64,000 nucleotides of DNA from Microbacterium pygmaeum (lineage in GTDB: Bacteria; Actinomycetota; Actinomycetes; Actinomycetales; Microbacteriaceae), in NCBI RefSeq assembly GCF_900100885.1, contig NZ_LT629692.1, positions 2,728,001 to 2,792,000 on the forward strand, read 5' to 3'. Within the stretch, counting starts at the first letter, position 1. Every line of letters starts with the position of its first letter. Shown piece after piece: positions 50,025 to 57,949 of this stretch. Below the pieces are notes generated by a model. That model searched no databases. It was not told the DNA's origin and worked only from the letters and a program-made list of their open reading frames with translations. Position numbers and translations under genes: made by a program.

Positions 50025-50950
50025 TCGGTGCGCTCGGACTGACCCAGCCGCCAGTACCCCATGAACGCCACGCGCTTGCGATCGACACCGCAGACGCTGA
50101 CCAGCAGTCGTCGGAGCTGCTTGATGGTCGCGGATTCGCCCGCCATCCATGCGTAGAACTCGCCCTCGCCCGTGTCAGGGCTGTCCCAGAGCAGTTCGCG
50201 GTCGACGTCGATCTCCTCCAGTTCCTGTGGCCTGGGCGCCGCGGCCCGTTCGAGGACGCTCGCGTGCTGCTCGGACCACCGGGTCACCGCCTCGATCAGG
50301 CGGGATCCGTGCGGGGCGTCGTCGCGGGCGAGCCAGCGCACCCGGAAGGACTCCGGCGCCGCCGGGTCGAGCGTATCGGCCGCGGTGGGCACCTCGATGA
50401 ACGCGTCGACATCGAGACCGGCGTCCAGCGACTCGAGGATTGCGCAGATGGCCGGCGCGGCCGTCTCATCGCCGACCAGGAGCAGACGGTCGGCGTCACC
50501 GGGGTGCCAGTCGATGCCGCCCGCGGAGTGTTCGCTCCTGCTGTCGGGGCCCACGAGGATCAGCTCATCGCCGACCGTCACTGCAGCGGCCCACTCGCCG
50601 GCGGGTCCAGCGTCGTGATGGACGACGAAGTCGACGGTGACCCGGCCCGCTCCGGCATCGACCCGCCGCACGGTGTAGGTGCGGAAGACGTTGCGCTCCT
50701 CGGTGGGCAGAGCGCGCCAGCGGTCGTACCAGTCGCCGGCCGCTTCGTCCTGACCGAAGTCGGTGAACGATCCGTCGTCATGCGGGAGGACGACTTTGAT
50801 CCGCTGATCCAGGCCGGCAGTGCCGAAGTGGACGAGCTCATCGCCGGTGAAGGTGACGCGCACGAAGTGGGGCGTCAGCTGCTGCACATGCGACACGCCG
50901 ACGCGGTACGGGCGGTATGCGGGCCGGACGACGGTCTCGGTCGAGGTCAT
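50021..50950 (-). CDS. Siderophore-interacting protein (FAD ferric reductase, ViuB/SIP type)
   Basis: 309-residue cytoplasmic flavoprotein that reduces ferric siderophores to release iron. The FAD-binding beta barrel contains DQRIKVVLPH and FRTYTVRR (the RxYT FAD motif); the NAD(P)H domain has LLLVGDETAAPAICAILESL and a C-terminal YAWMAGESATIKQLRRLLV and KRVAFMGYWRLG. First gene of the iron operon. The ATG at 50950 has TACCCT seven bases upstream inside an iron-box-like sequence, so it is probably leaderless and iron-repressed. Confidence 0.92.
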   Translation of the reverse strand: MTSTETVVRPAYRPYRVGVSHVQQLTPHFVRVTFTGDELVHFGTAGLDQRIKVVLPHDDGSFTDFGQDEAAGDWYDRWRALPTEERNVFRTYTVRRVDAGAGRVTVDFVVHHDAGPAGEWAAAVTVGDELILVGPDSRSEHSAGGIDWHPGDADRLLLVGDETAAPAICAILESLDAGLDVDAFIEVPTAADTLDPAAPESFRVRWLARDDAPHGSRLIEAVTRWSEQHASVLERAAAPRPQELEEIDVDRELLWDSPDTGEGEFYAWMAGESATIKQLRRLLVSVCGVDRKRVAFMGYWRLGQSERTE

Positions 50951-50955
50951 GCAGA

Positions 50956-50974
50956 TTAGGGTAGCCTGCCCTTG
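50956..50974. promoter_or_regulatory. DtxR/IdeR-like iron box upstream of siderophore operon
   Basis: TTAGGGTAGCCTGCCCTTG matches the 19-bp consensus TTAGGTTAGSCTAACCTAA at 14 positions and covers the -10 of the SIP gene. Repression in iron-replete cells is expected. Confidence 0.6.
50958..50963 (-). promoter_or_regulatory. Leaderless -10 of siderophore-interacting protein gene
   Basis: TACCCT seven bases before the ATG at 50950, within the iron box. Confidence 0.5.
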
Positions 50975-50975
50975 C

Positions 50976-52355
50976 TCAGGCTCCAATTCGACGTGAGCGC
51001 GCGGCGCCCAGCCGCAGACCGGGGATCAGCGCCAGCAGCGAGAGGACGCCGGCGATCGCGAAGACCGCAGGGAATGCCGCATCCGTCCCCTGCAGCGTCG
51101 TGAACACGAGCCCCATCACCGCGATGGTGGTCGCCGCGCCGATCGAGTCCGAGATCGACAGCGCTGATGAATTGAAGCCCTGGTTCTGCGGCGTCGAGTA
51201 CGCCAGGGTCAGCACCGTGAGCCGAGGGTACATCAGCCCCATCCCGCTCCCGGCGAACATCCACCCCAGGATGAGCACCGCAGCGGGCAGGTGCCACGCC
51301 GCCGTCGCCGCCGCGACGGTCACGGCCAACAGCAGCTGCGCGAGCCCGATCAGGGTGATCCGGACGTTCCCCAGCCGCTCCCCGACGCGTCCCTGGACCT
51401 CGGCGGCGGCAGCCCACGCGAGTGCGGCGGCGGTGAGCCCGAGTCCTGCCCACGTGGGCGAGAACCCGTAGTCCTCGATGAGCAGGTAGGGGACGTAGAT
51501 CTCGGCACCGAACAGCGCTCCGGCGATGAGCGCGCGCATCAGGACCACGCTGGCGAGTCCGCGCGCGGCGAGCAGGGTCCGCGGCGGGAGCAGCGGACGC
51601 GCGGCCAGGCCGATGACGAGTGCGGATGCCGCGACCACGGCCCAGGCGAAGCCGCCGAGCTCGCCGGCGAGGCTCAGCGCGAGCGCGCCTGCCGCCACGG
51701 CGACCGCGCACAGCAGGCGCCCCGCGACGCGTCCGCGCAGTGGCGCTTCGGTGTGCAGCGGGAGGCCGTGCAGACGCAGCGCGACCATCGCGAATGCCGC
51801 CAGGCTGAGCACCGCGACGCCGAGGAAGACCCACCGCCAGTGCAGATACTCGGTGACCGCCCCCGCGAGGAACGGCCCGATCAGCGAGGGGATCACCCAC
51901 GCGGCGGAGAACGCTGCGAACACCCGGCCGTGGATCGCCGACGGGTAGACGCGCGCGACCACCACGTAGAGGGCCACGGTCTGCCCGCCGGTCCCGAGGC
52001 CCTGGATCAGCCGCCCGACGACGAGGGTCGGCATGGTCGTGGCGAATCCGGCCACGAGGAGGCCGACCACGAACAGGCCGACTGCCGCGTACAACGGCGC
52101 CTTGGGTCCGGACCGATCGCTCCACGCCCCGACGGCGACCATTCCGATCACGCTCGTGGCCAGGGTCCCGGCGAACGCGACGGCGTAGAGGGCCTCGCCG
52201 TCCATATCGGCGCTCACGATCGGCATCACAGTGGTCACGGCGAGGGACTGGATCGCAGCGAGGAAGATGAGCGCCACAGCACCGACGGTCACCCACACGT
52301 ACTGCGGCCCCCAGACGCTCTGCGAAGGAGGGGCCGGCGTGGACGCTCCGCTCAC
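50976..52355 (-). CDS. Major facilitator superfamily transporter
   Basis: 459-residue MFS protein with about 12-14 hydrophobic segments. The conserved A-type loop is GAWSDRSGPKAPLYAAVGL; LIQGLGTGGQTVALYVVVARVYP resembles EmrB/QacA drug exporters. GTG at 52355 overlaps the lyase gene stop (GTGA). Location just before the siderophore uptake operon suggests, but does not show, a role in siderophore or metabolite export. Its stop lies 25 bases before the SIP start. Confidence 0.86.
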   Translation of the reverse strand: MSGASTPAPPSQSVWGPQYVWVTVGAVALIFLAAIQSLAVTTVMPIVSADMDGEALYAVAFAGTLATSVIGMVAVGAWSDRSGPKAPLYAAVGLFVVGLLVAGFATTMPTLVVGRLIQGLGTGGQTVALYVVVARVYPSAIHGRVFAAFSAAWVIPSLIGPFLAGAVTEYLHWRWVFLGVAVLSLAAFAMVALRLHGLPLHTEAPLRGRVAGRLLCAVAVAAGALALSLAGELGGFAWAVVAASALVIGLAARPLLPPRTLLAARGLASVVLMRALIAGALFGAEIYVPYLLIEDYGFSPTWAGLGLTAAALAWAAAAEVQGRVGERLGNVRITLIGLAQLLLAVTVAAATAAWHLPAAVLILGWMFAGSGMGLMYPRLTVLTLAYSTPQNQGFNSSALSISDSIGAATTIAVMGLVFTTLQGTDAAFPAVFAIAGVLSLLALIPGLRLGAARSRRIGA

Positions 52356-53509
52356 GACACGAGCGCGCCGATGCGCTCGATCCCCTCGCGGAGGACCTCG
52401 GGTGCGCAGCCGAAGTTGATGCGGACGTGACCTTTGCCCTCGACGCCGAACAGCGGGCCGTGGTGCAGCGCGACCTTCGCCTCGCGCCGCAGATGGGGCG
52501 CTGGGTTGTCGCCCCATCCGTACGCGGACACGTCCACCCACGCCAGGAATCCGGCATCCGGAGCCCGGTATCGCGCGAGCGGCAGGTGCTCGCGCAACAG
52601 CTCCCCCAGCAGCGCGCGGTTCTGTGCGAGCGCGGCCATCAGGCTGTCCAGCCACGCATCGCTGTCCGCAGAGTAGGCCGCCACGTTGGCGAGCGCGCCG
52701 AAGAGCCCGGTCCGCCATTCCACCTCGGCCGGCAGGGCCTTGAGCACTCGCGCTTGCGTCGCGCCGCCCGCGATCATGACCGCGCACTTCAGCCCCGCCA
52801 GGTTGAAGGTCTTGCTGGCGCTGGTCACCGCGTAGCCGCGCGCCGCCGCTGCGGCCGAGGCGGTGAGGTAGGGCGTGAAGCCCCCCGGCGCATAGGTCAG
52901 CGGCCCGTGGATCTCGTCGCTGATCACCATCGCATCGAACCGCTCGACGAGAAGCGCCAGTGCGGCGAGACTCTCGCGCGCGTGCACGGTTCCGGTCGGA
53001 TTGTGCGGATTGCACAACAGCACCGCTCGCGCGCCGGCACGGAGCGCGGCCTCGACACCGGTCAGATCGATCCCCCAGCCGCGATCGGTGCGAGCGAGCG
53101 GGACGCGCTCGATGACCCCGCCGGCCTCCTCGACGGTGTCGAAGAACGGCGGGTACACGGGAGTCATCACCACGACGCGCTCGCCGGGCTCGATCACCCG
53201 GCGCAGGATCTCGACGACACCCATCATGACGTCGCCGGTCCAGAAGATGTGTGCCGGGTCGACATCCCACCCGAATCGGCGCGCTGCGAAGCCCGCGAAC
53301 GCCTCGCGGACGCCCGGATCCGGCGGCGTGTACCCGGTGTCGCCCAGACGGACGGCACGTGTCAGGGCCTCGGTGATCGGGGGCGCCAGCTCGTAGTCGG
53401 TCTCAGCGACGAAGAACGGCAGCACCTCTTCCGGGTACTTGCGCCATTTCGTGCTGGAGCGCTGTCGCAGCAGTTCGAGGGGCAGTGCCTGCAGGGGGGT
53501 GACGCTCAT
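52352..53509 (-). CDS. MalY/PatB-type pyridoxal-phosphate aminotransferase (cystathionine beta-lyase)
   Basis: 385-residue fold-type I PLP enzyme. YPEEVLPFFVAETDYELAPPI and WTGDVMMGVVEILRRVI are PatB-type sequences; the substrate/PLP-phosphate motif LLCNPHNPTGTVH and the catalytic lysine in SASKTFNLAGLKCAV are present. Such enzymes split cystathionine to homocysteine, or act as aminotransferases. The ATG at 53509 has TAGGCT six bases upstream and no Shine-Dalgarno. Confidence 0.9.
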   Translation of the reverse strand: MSVTPLQALPLELLRQRSSTKWRKYPEEVLPFFVAETDYELAPPITEALTRAVRLGDTGYTPPDPGVREAFAGFAARRFGWDVDPAHIFWTGDVMMGVVEILRRVIEPGERVVVMTPVYPPFFDTVEEAGGVIERVPLARTDRGWGIDLTGVEAALRAGARAVLLCNPHNPTGTVHARESLAALALLVERFDAMVISDEIHGPLTYAPGGFTPYLTASAAAAARGYAVTSASKTFNLAGLKCAVMIAGGATQARVLKALPAEVEWRTGLFGALANVAAYSADSDAWLDSLMAALAQNRALLGELLREHLPLARYRAPDAGFLAWVDVSAYGWGDNPAPHLRREAKVALHHGPLFGVEGKGHVRINFGCAPEVLREGIERIGALVS

Positions 53510-53515
53510 CGGACG

Positions 53516-53521
53516 AGCCTA
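53516..53521 (-). promoter_or_regulatory. Leaderless -10 of MalY/PatB gene
   Basis: TAGGCT six bases before the ATG at 53509. Confidence 0.5.
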
Positions 53522-53571
53522 TCGACGGGCCGCGGAGATCTCATTGCGCCCGTCATGCGGGGTAGTCCGGC

Positions 53572-53901
53572 TCAGATGGCGAAGCCGAGAGCGCGCATCA
53601 TGTCGCGACCGTCGTCGGTGATCCGCTCCGGACCCCACGGCGGCATCCACACCCAGTTGATGCGGAATCGTTCCACGACCTCGTCCAGCGCCTGGGCGGT
53701 CTGCTCCTCCAGCACGTCGGTCAGAGGGCATCCTGCGCTGGTCAGCGTCATGTGGATCACCAGGGCGTCGTTCTCGTCGTCCCAGCCCAGATCGTAGATC
53801 AGTCCGAGGTCGACGACGTTGATCCCCAGTTCGGGGTCCATGACGTCCTTCAGGGCTTCTTGGACCTCGTCGTACTTCTCGGGTGCGAGCGTCGCGGTCA
53901 T
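53572..53901 (-). CDS. sufT: Metal-sulfur cluster assembly factor SufT (MIP18/DUF59)
   Basis: 109-residue cytoplasmic protein of the MIP18 family, helping maturation of Fe-S proteins. EVQEALKDVMDPELGINVVDLGLIYDL, then LTSAGCPLTDVLEEQ with the conserved Cys, and RINWVWMPPWGPERIT are all seen. Last gene of the suf cluster; its ATG is nine bases after the sufC stop. TAGGAT ends six bases before the ATG and its TAG is that stop codon, so it may have its own leaderless promoter. Confidence 0.93.
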   Translation of the reverse strand: MTATLAPEKYDEVQEALKDVMDPELGINVVDLGLIYDLGWDDENDALVIHMTLTSAGCPLTDVLEEQTAQALDEVVERFRINWVWMPPWGPERITDDGRDMMRALGFAI

Positions 53902-53907
53902 AGGGTG

Positions 53908-53913
53908 ATCCTA
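53908..53913 (-). promoter_or_regulatory. Possible leaderless -10 of sufT, fused to sufC stop codon
   Basis: TAGGAT six bases before the ATG at 53901; TAG (53911-53913) is the sufC stop. Confidence 0.4.
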
Positions 53914-54699
53914 CGCGTCCACTTCGATGTCGGCCTCGGAGCTCGTCGACGCGTCCAGGAACCGGTCGTACCCCTCGTCCTCGAGGCGGACTGACAGTTC
54001 GGGTCCGCCCTCTTCGACGATCTTGCCCGCGACCATGACGTGCACGAAGTCGGGGTGGATGTAGCGCAGGATGCGCGTGTAGTGGGTGATCAGCAGCACC
54101 CCGAGATCGGTGTCGGCCTTTGCGCGGTTCACGCCCTCCGAGACGATCTTCAGCGCGTCGACGTCCAGACCCGAGTCGGTCTCGTCGAGCACGGCGATCT
54201 GCGGCTTGAGCAGCTCGAGCTGGAGGATCTCGTGCCGCTTCTTCTCACCGCCGGAGAATCCCTCGTTGACATTGCGCTGGGCGAACTTGGGGTCCATGCG
54301 GAGGTTCTTCATGGAGTGCTTGACGTCCTTGGTCCAGGAGCGGATCGCGGGCGCTTCGCCGTCGATCGCGGTCTTGGCGGTGCGCAGGAAGTTCGTCACC
54401 GTCACGCCGGGGATCTCCACCGGGTACTGCATCGCGAGGAACAGGCCGGCGCGCGCGCGCTCGTCCACGGTCATGGCGAGCACGTCTTCGCCGTCCAGCG
54501 TGATGGTGCCGCCGGTGACGGTGTACTTGGGGTGACCGGCGATCGTGTAGGCGAGGGTGGACTTGCCGGAGCCGTTGGGACCCATGATGGCGTGGGTCTC
54601 ACCCTTGCGGATGGTCAGGGTCACACCGTTGAGGATCGGTGTGGTGCCGGCATCCGTCTCGACCGTCACGTGCAGGTCGCGGATCTCGAGGACAGACAT
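53911..54699 (-). CDS. sufC: Fe-S assembly ATPase SufC
   Basis: 262-residue ATPase of the SufBCD scaffold. Walker A is GPNGSGKSTLAYTIAG (about residues 40-55), the signature FSGGEKKRHEILQLELL, and Walker B AVLDETDSGLDVDALKIV, all diagnostic of SufC. ATG at 54699, 14 bases after the Rieske protein stop. It provides energy for iron-sulfur cluster assembly together with SufB and SufD encoded upstream. Confidence 0.96.
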   Translation of the reverse strand: MSVLEIRDLHVTVETDAGTTPILNGVTLTIRKGETHAIMGPNGSGKSTLAYTIAGHPKYTVTGGTITLDGEDVLAMTVDERARAGLFLAMQYPVEIPGVTVTNFLRTAKTAIDGEAPAIRSWTKDVKHSMKNLRMDPKFAQRNVNEGFSGGEKKRHEILQLELLKPQIAVLDETDSGLDVDALKIVSEGVNRAKADTDLGVLLITHYTRILRYIHPDFVHVMVAGKIVEEGGPELSVRLEDEGYDRFLDASTSSEADIEVDA

Positions 54700-54713
54700 G
54701 GTGGCTTCTTTCG

Positions 54714-55040
54714 TCAGACTGCTTTTTTCACGGCGGGGTCGATGAGCACATCGTCGCCGTCGATGGTGACCGCGAAGACCGGGACCGGCTCGTACGCGGG
54801 GAGATTGAGTGGCTGGCCGGTGCGCAGGGAGAACGCGGAGCCGTGCGCCCAGCACTCGAGGGTGTCGCCGTCGACGAATCCCTCGGCGAGGGAGATGTCG
54901 CCGTGCGTGCAGACGTCGCCGATGGCGTGGACCTCGCCCGCGGAGTCGAGGACGACAGCCATAGCGACGCCCTCCACCTCCACACGGATGGCGGAATCCT
55001 GCTCGAGCTCGCTCAGTGCGCACACGCGGGTCGCGGTCAC
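54714..55040 (-). CDS. Rieske-type non-heme ferredoxin in the suf operon
   Basis: 108-residue soluble [2Fe-2S] Rieske protein. The ligand pairs are CTHGD and CWAHGS (Cys-x-His and Cys-x2-His). It resembles the ferredoxin component of non-heme iron dioxygenase systems. It lies between sufD and sufC, with its ATG overlapping the sufD stop... reading order sufB-sufD-Rieske-sufC, and could supply electrons to cluster assembly. That role is inferred from location. Confidence 0.9.
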   Translation of the reverse strand: MTATRVCALSELEQDSAIRVEVEGVAMAVVLDSAGEVHAIGDVCTHGDISLAEGFVDGDTLECWAHGSAFSLRTGQPLNLPAYEPVPVFAVTIDGDDVLIDPAVKKAV

Positions 55041-56251
55041 TGCACGGATCCTTCCAGCAGCTCCGCCTCGATGGCGGTGTGCAGCTCGGCCTCAAGCGAG
55101 GGGATGCCGATCCGCTGGACGATGTCGCTGAGGAATCCGATCACGACGAGACGGCGCGCCTCTTCCTCGCTGATGCCGCGGGACTGCAAATAGAACAGCT
55201 GCTCGTCGTCGAAGCGTCCGGTCGCGCTGGCGTGGCCGGCACCTCGGATGTCTCCGGTCTCGATCTCGAGGTTCGGGATCGACTCAGCCCGCGCGCCGTC
55301 CGTCAGGACGAGATTGCGGTTGGCTTCGTAGGAGTCGGTACCCACGGCATCCGGGCCGATCAGCACATCGCCGATCCAGACGCTGCGCGCGCCCACACCT
55401 TGCAGCGCGCCCTTGTAGAGCACGTCGCCGCGGGTCTCCGGCCCCTTGTGGTGGAGGTAGACCTGGCTCTCCAGGTGCTGGCCGGCATCGGAGAACGACA
55501 GTCCGAGGAGGCGGCCTTCGGCGCCGGCACCGGCGAGCTCGACGGACGGGTTCACCCGCACGACGCCTCCGCCGAGGCTGACGACGACGTGGGTCAGCAG
55601 CGCGTCCCGGTCGACCCGGGCCTGATGGGAGGACAGGTGCACGGCGTCGTCGTCCCAGCGCTGCACCGAGACGACGGTCAGTCGAGCGCCGTCGCGGACG
55701 ATGATCTCGACGTTCTGCGAGTGCTGCGCCGAGCCTGCGTGACGCAGCACGACGGTCGCGCGCGAGTTCGGCATGGCCTCGAGGATGACGTGCGCATGGG
55801 CGAGGCCACCGGTGCCGTCCAGGTGGATGATGACCGGCTCGTCGAGTTCGACGTCCTGCGGGATGCGCAGCAGGGGGGCTTCGTCCTCCTGCACCCAGGC
55901 GATCGCGGCCGGCAGGTCTTCGGGTGCGAACACCTCGCCGCGCGGGGCATCGCCTGCGCGCAGGAACAGCTGCTCGACCTCGGCCGGTGCATCGACGGAA
56001 ACCTCGATGACCCCGTGCGGTCCGGCCTCGTTGCGCAGCAGCGCTGCGATCCGGTCCATCGGGGTGTGCTTCCAGTTGACCTCGCGGCCGGTGGGAACGG
56101 CGAATGCCGTCGGGTCGTACGAGGTCAACCGCTCCGAGCGGGTCTGGATGGGGGCCCAGCCGCCGTCGCTGTGCGGCGTCGAACCCGGGACGTTCGTGGG
56201 AGGCACGTTCGTAGAGGGCACCGTTGCGGGTGCCTGAGTGGTCGCCGTCAT
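55037..56251 (-). CDS. sufD: Fe-S assembly scaffold subunit SufD
   Basis: 404-residue SufBD-fold protein forming the SufBC2D scaffold. A disordered Thr/Pro-rich N-terminus (about 30 residues) is followed by the beta-helix core and the C-terminal FDDEQLFYLQSRGISEEEARRL motif typical of SufD/SufB. ATG directly follows the sufB TAG stop with no gap; the stop overlaps the next gene by four bases. Confidence 0.95.
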   Translation of the reverse strand: MTATTQAPATVPSTNVPPTNVPGSTPHSDGGWAPIQTRSERLTSYDPTAFAVPTGREVNWKHTPMDRIAALLRNEAGPHGVIEVSVDAPAEVEQLFLRAGDAPRGEVFAPEDLPAAIAWVQEDEAPLLRIPQDVELDEPVIIHLDGTGGLAHAHVILEAMPNSRATVVLRHAGSAQHSQNVEIIVRDGARLTVVSVQRWDDDAVHLSSHQARVDRDALLTHVVVSLGGGVVRVNPSVELAGAGAEGRLLGLSFSDAGQHLESQVYLHHKGPETRGDVLYKGALQGVGARSVWIGDVLIGPDAVGTDSYEANRNLVLTDGARAESIPNLEIETGDIRGAGHASATGRFDDEQLFYLQSRGISEEEARRLVVIGFLSDIVQRIGIPSLEAELHTAIEAELLEGSVQ

Positions 56252-57670
56252 CTAGCCGACCGATCCTTCCATGCCCATCTCGATGAGCTTGTTGAGCTCC
56301 ATGGCGTACTCCATGGGAAGTTCCCGCGCGATCGGCTCGATGAATCCGCGCACGATCATCGCCATCGCCTCGTCCTCGGGCATGCCACGGCTCATCAGGT
56401 AGAACAGCTGCTCCTCGCTGACCTTCGAGACCGTCGCCTCGTGGCCGAGCTGGACGTCATCAACCCGGATGTCGATCGACGGGTAGGTGTCCGATCGTGA
56501 GATCGAGTCCACCAGCAGCGCATCGCACCGAACGGTGTTGGCCGAGTGGTGCGCGTTCGCCTCGACCCGGACTTCACCGCGATAGCCGGCGCGGCCACCG
56601 CCGCGAGCGATCGACTTCGACACGATCGAGGACTGCGTGTAGGGCGCCATGTGGATCATCTTGGCGCCGGCGTCCTGGTGCTGACCGGGACCGGCGAATG
56701 CGACGGAGAGCGTCTCGCCCTTGGCGTGCTCGCCGACCAGGAAGATCGACGGATACTTCATCGTGACCTTCGAGCCGATGTTGCCGTCGATCCACTCCAT
56801 CGTCGCGCCCTCGTGGGCGATGGCCCGCTTGGTGACGAGGTTGTAGACGTTGTTCGACCAGTTCTGAATCGTCGTGTACCGGACGCGTGCGTTCTTCTTG
56901 ACGATGATCTCGACCACGGCCGAGTGCAGCGAATCGCTCTTGTAGATCGGCGCCGTGCAGCCCTCGATGTAGTGCACGTACGAGCCCTCGTCGGCGATGA
57001 TCAGCGTCCGCTCGAACTGACCCATGTTCTCGGTGTTGATGCGGAAGTAGGCCTGTAGCGGGATCTCCACATGGACGCCGGGCGGCACGTAGACGAACGA
57101 CCCACCGGACCACACCGCCGTGTTTAGCGCCGCGAACTTGTTGTCGCCGGACGGGATGACGGTGCCGAAGTACTCCGTGAAGAATTCGGGGTGTTCCCGC
57201 AGCGCGGTGTCGGTGTCCATGAAGATGACACCCTGCGCCTCGAGCTGCTCGTTGATCTGGTGGTAGACGACCTCGGACTCGTACTGCGCGGCCACACCGG
57301 AGACCAGACGCTGACGCTCCGCCTCCGGGATGCCCAGGCGCTCGTAGGTGTTGCGGATCTCCTCGGGAAGCTCCTCCCAGGAACCAGCCTGCTTCTCGGT
57401 GGAGCGTACGAAGTACTTGATGTTGTCGAAGTCGATCTCGCTCAGGTCGGCACCCCATGTGGGCATCGGCTTGCGCTCGAACAGCTGCAGGCCCTTCAGA
57501 CGCGCCTTGAGCATCCACTCGGGTTCGCTCTTGAGCGTCGAGATCCCCCGGACGACGGCCTCACTCAGGCCGCGCTGCGCCGTGGCGCCGGCAGCGTCCT
57601 CGTCGTGCCAGCCGAATTCGTACTGGCCGAGGCTTTCGAGTTCGGGTCGATCGATGAGCACATCAGACAT
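56252..57670 (-). CDS. sufB: Fe-S assembly scaffold subunit SufB
   Basis: 472-residue scaffold on which clusters form. WNSG-type core features here are HYIEGCTAPIYKSDSLHSAVVE, ARVRYTTIQNWSNNVYNLVT and the C-terminal SEEQLFYLMSRGMPEDEAMAM. No intein interrupts it, unlike mycobacterial SufB. ATG at 57670 with AGGAGAG seven bases upstream is chosen over a GTG two codons earlier. The leader contains tandem ATG-bearing repeats and a 12-codon upstream ORF. No SufR regulator gene is adjacent. Confidence 0.95.
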   Translation of the reverse strand: MSDVLIDRPELESLGQYEFGWHDEDAAGATAQRGLSEAVVRGISTLKSEPEWMLKARLKGLQLFERKPMPTWGADLSEIDFDNIKYFVRSTEKQAGSWEELPEEIRNTYERLGIPEAERQRLVSGVAAQYESEVVYHQINEQLEAQGVIFMDTDTALREHPEFFTEYFGTVIPSGDNKFAALNTAVWSGGSFVYVPPGVHVEIPLQAYFRINTENMGQFERTLIIADEGSYVHYIEGCTAPIYKSDSLHSAVVEIIVKKNARVRYTTIQNWSNNVYNLVTKRAIAHEGATMEWIDGNIGSKVTMKYPSIFLVGEHAKGETLSVAFAGPGQHQDAGAKMIHMAPYTQSSIVSKSIARGGGRAGYRGEVRVEANAHHSANTVRCDALLVDSISRSDTYPSIDIRVDDVQLGHEATVSKVSEEQLFYLMSRGMPEDEAMAMIVRGFIEPIARELPMEYAMELNKLIEMGMEGSVG

Positions 57671-57701
57671 GGTCACACTCTCCTCTAGGACCGCAACGGT
57701 G

Positions 57702-57740
57702 TCATCCGCCCCGGCATTCCGGATCCCGTCGTGCGTTCAT
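57702..57740 (-). CDS. Candidate 12-codon upstream ORF in the sufB leader
   Basis: ATG at 57740 reads MNARRDPECRGG then TGA, ending 31 bases before the sufB ATG. An overlapping ATG at 57748 gives only MNA-stop. Both ATGs belong to an 8-bp tandem repeat (57733-57748). Expression is not proven. Confidence 0.35.
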   Translation of the reverse strand: MNARRDPECRGG

Positions 57741-57756
57741 GCGTTCATGCGTGAAA

Positions 57757-57762
57757 ACACTA
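57757..57762 (-). promoter_or_regulatory. -10 element of the sufB operon
   Basis: TAGTGT on the minus strand, eight bases before the mini-ORF ATG at 57748. Confidence 0.45.
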
Positions 57763-57813
57763 GGGGGGGAACGTCGCTGGTGGGCCCTCTCAAGTGGCGC
57801 CGTCCTGCGCGCC

Positions 57814-57819
57814 TACACT
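57814..57819 (+). promoter_or_regulatory. -10 element of ctaA
   Basis: TACACT followed by seven bases and an ATG at 57827 that is in frame with ctaA. Confidence 0.5.
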
Positions 57820-57904
57820 GTCAGTGATGCGAATAGCGCGACTGCGCCGCATACCGAACCCCTTGATTCTACAGGTTCCGCCCCGTCCCGGGGAGCGTGG
57901 ACCC

Positions 57905-57926
57905 CCTCCGGGCACGTCCCCGGAGG
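57905..57926 (+). other. GC-rich hairpin in the ctaA leader
   Basis: CCTCCGGG and CCCGGAGG form a perfect 8-bp stem with a six-base loop, ending 23 bases before the annotated ctaA ATG. Confidence 0.4.
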
Positions 57927-57949
57927 TCATTCCCAGGAGGCGAGACGCG

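Noticed and set aside
51291..52430. Plus-strand frame rich in Arg/Asp/His inside the MFS gene
   Set aside because: Antisense to a 12-14 helix transporter; composition is that of an antisense frame.
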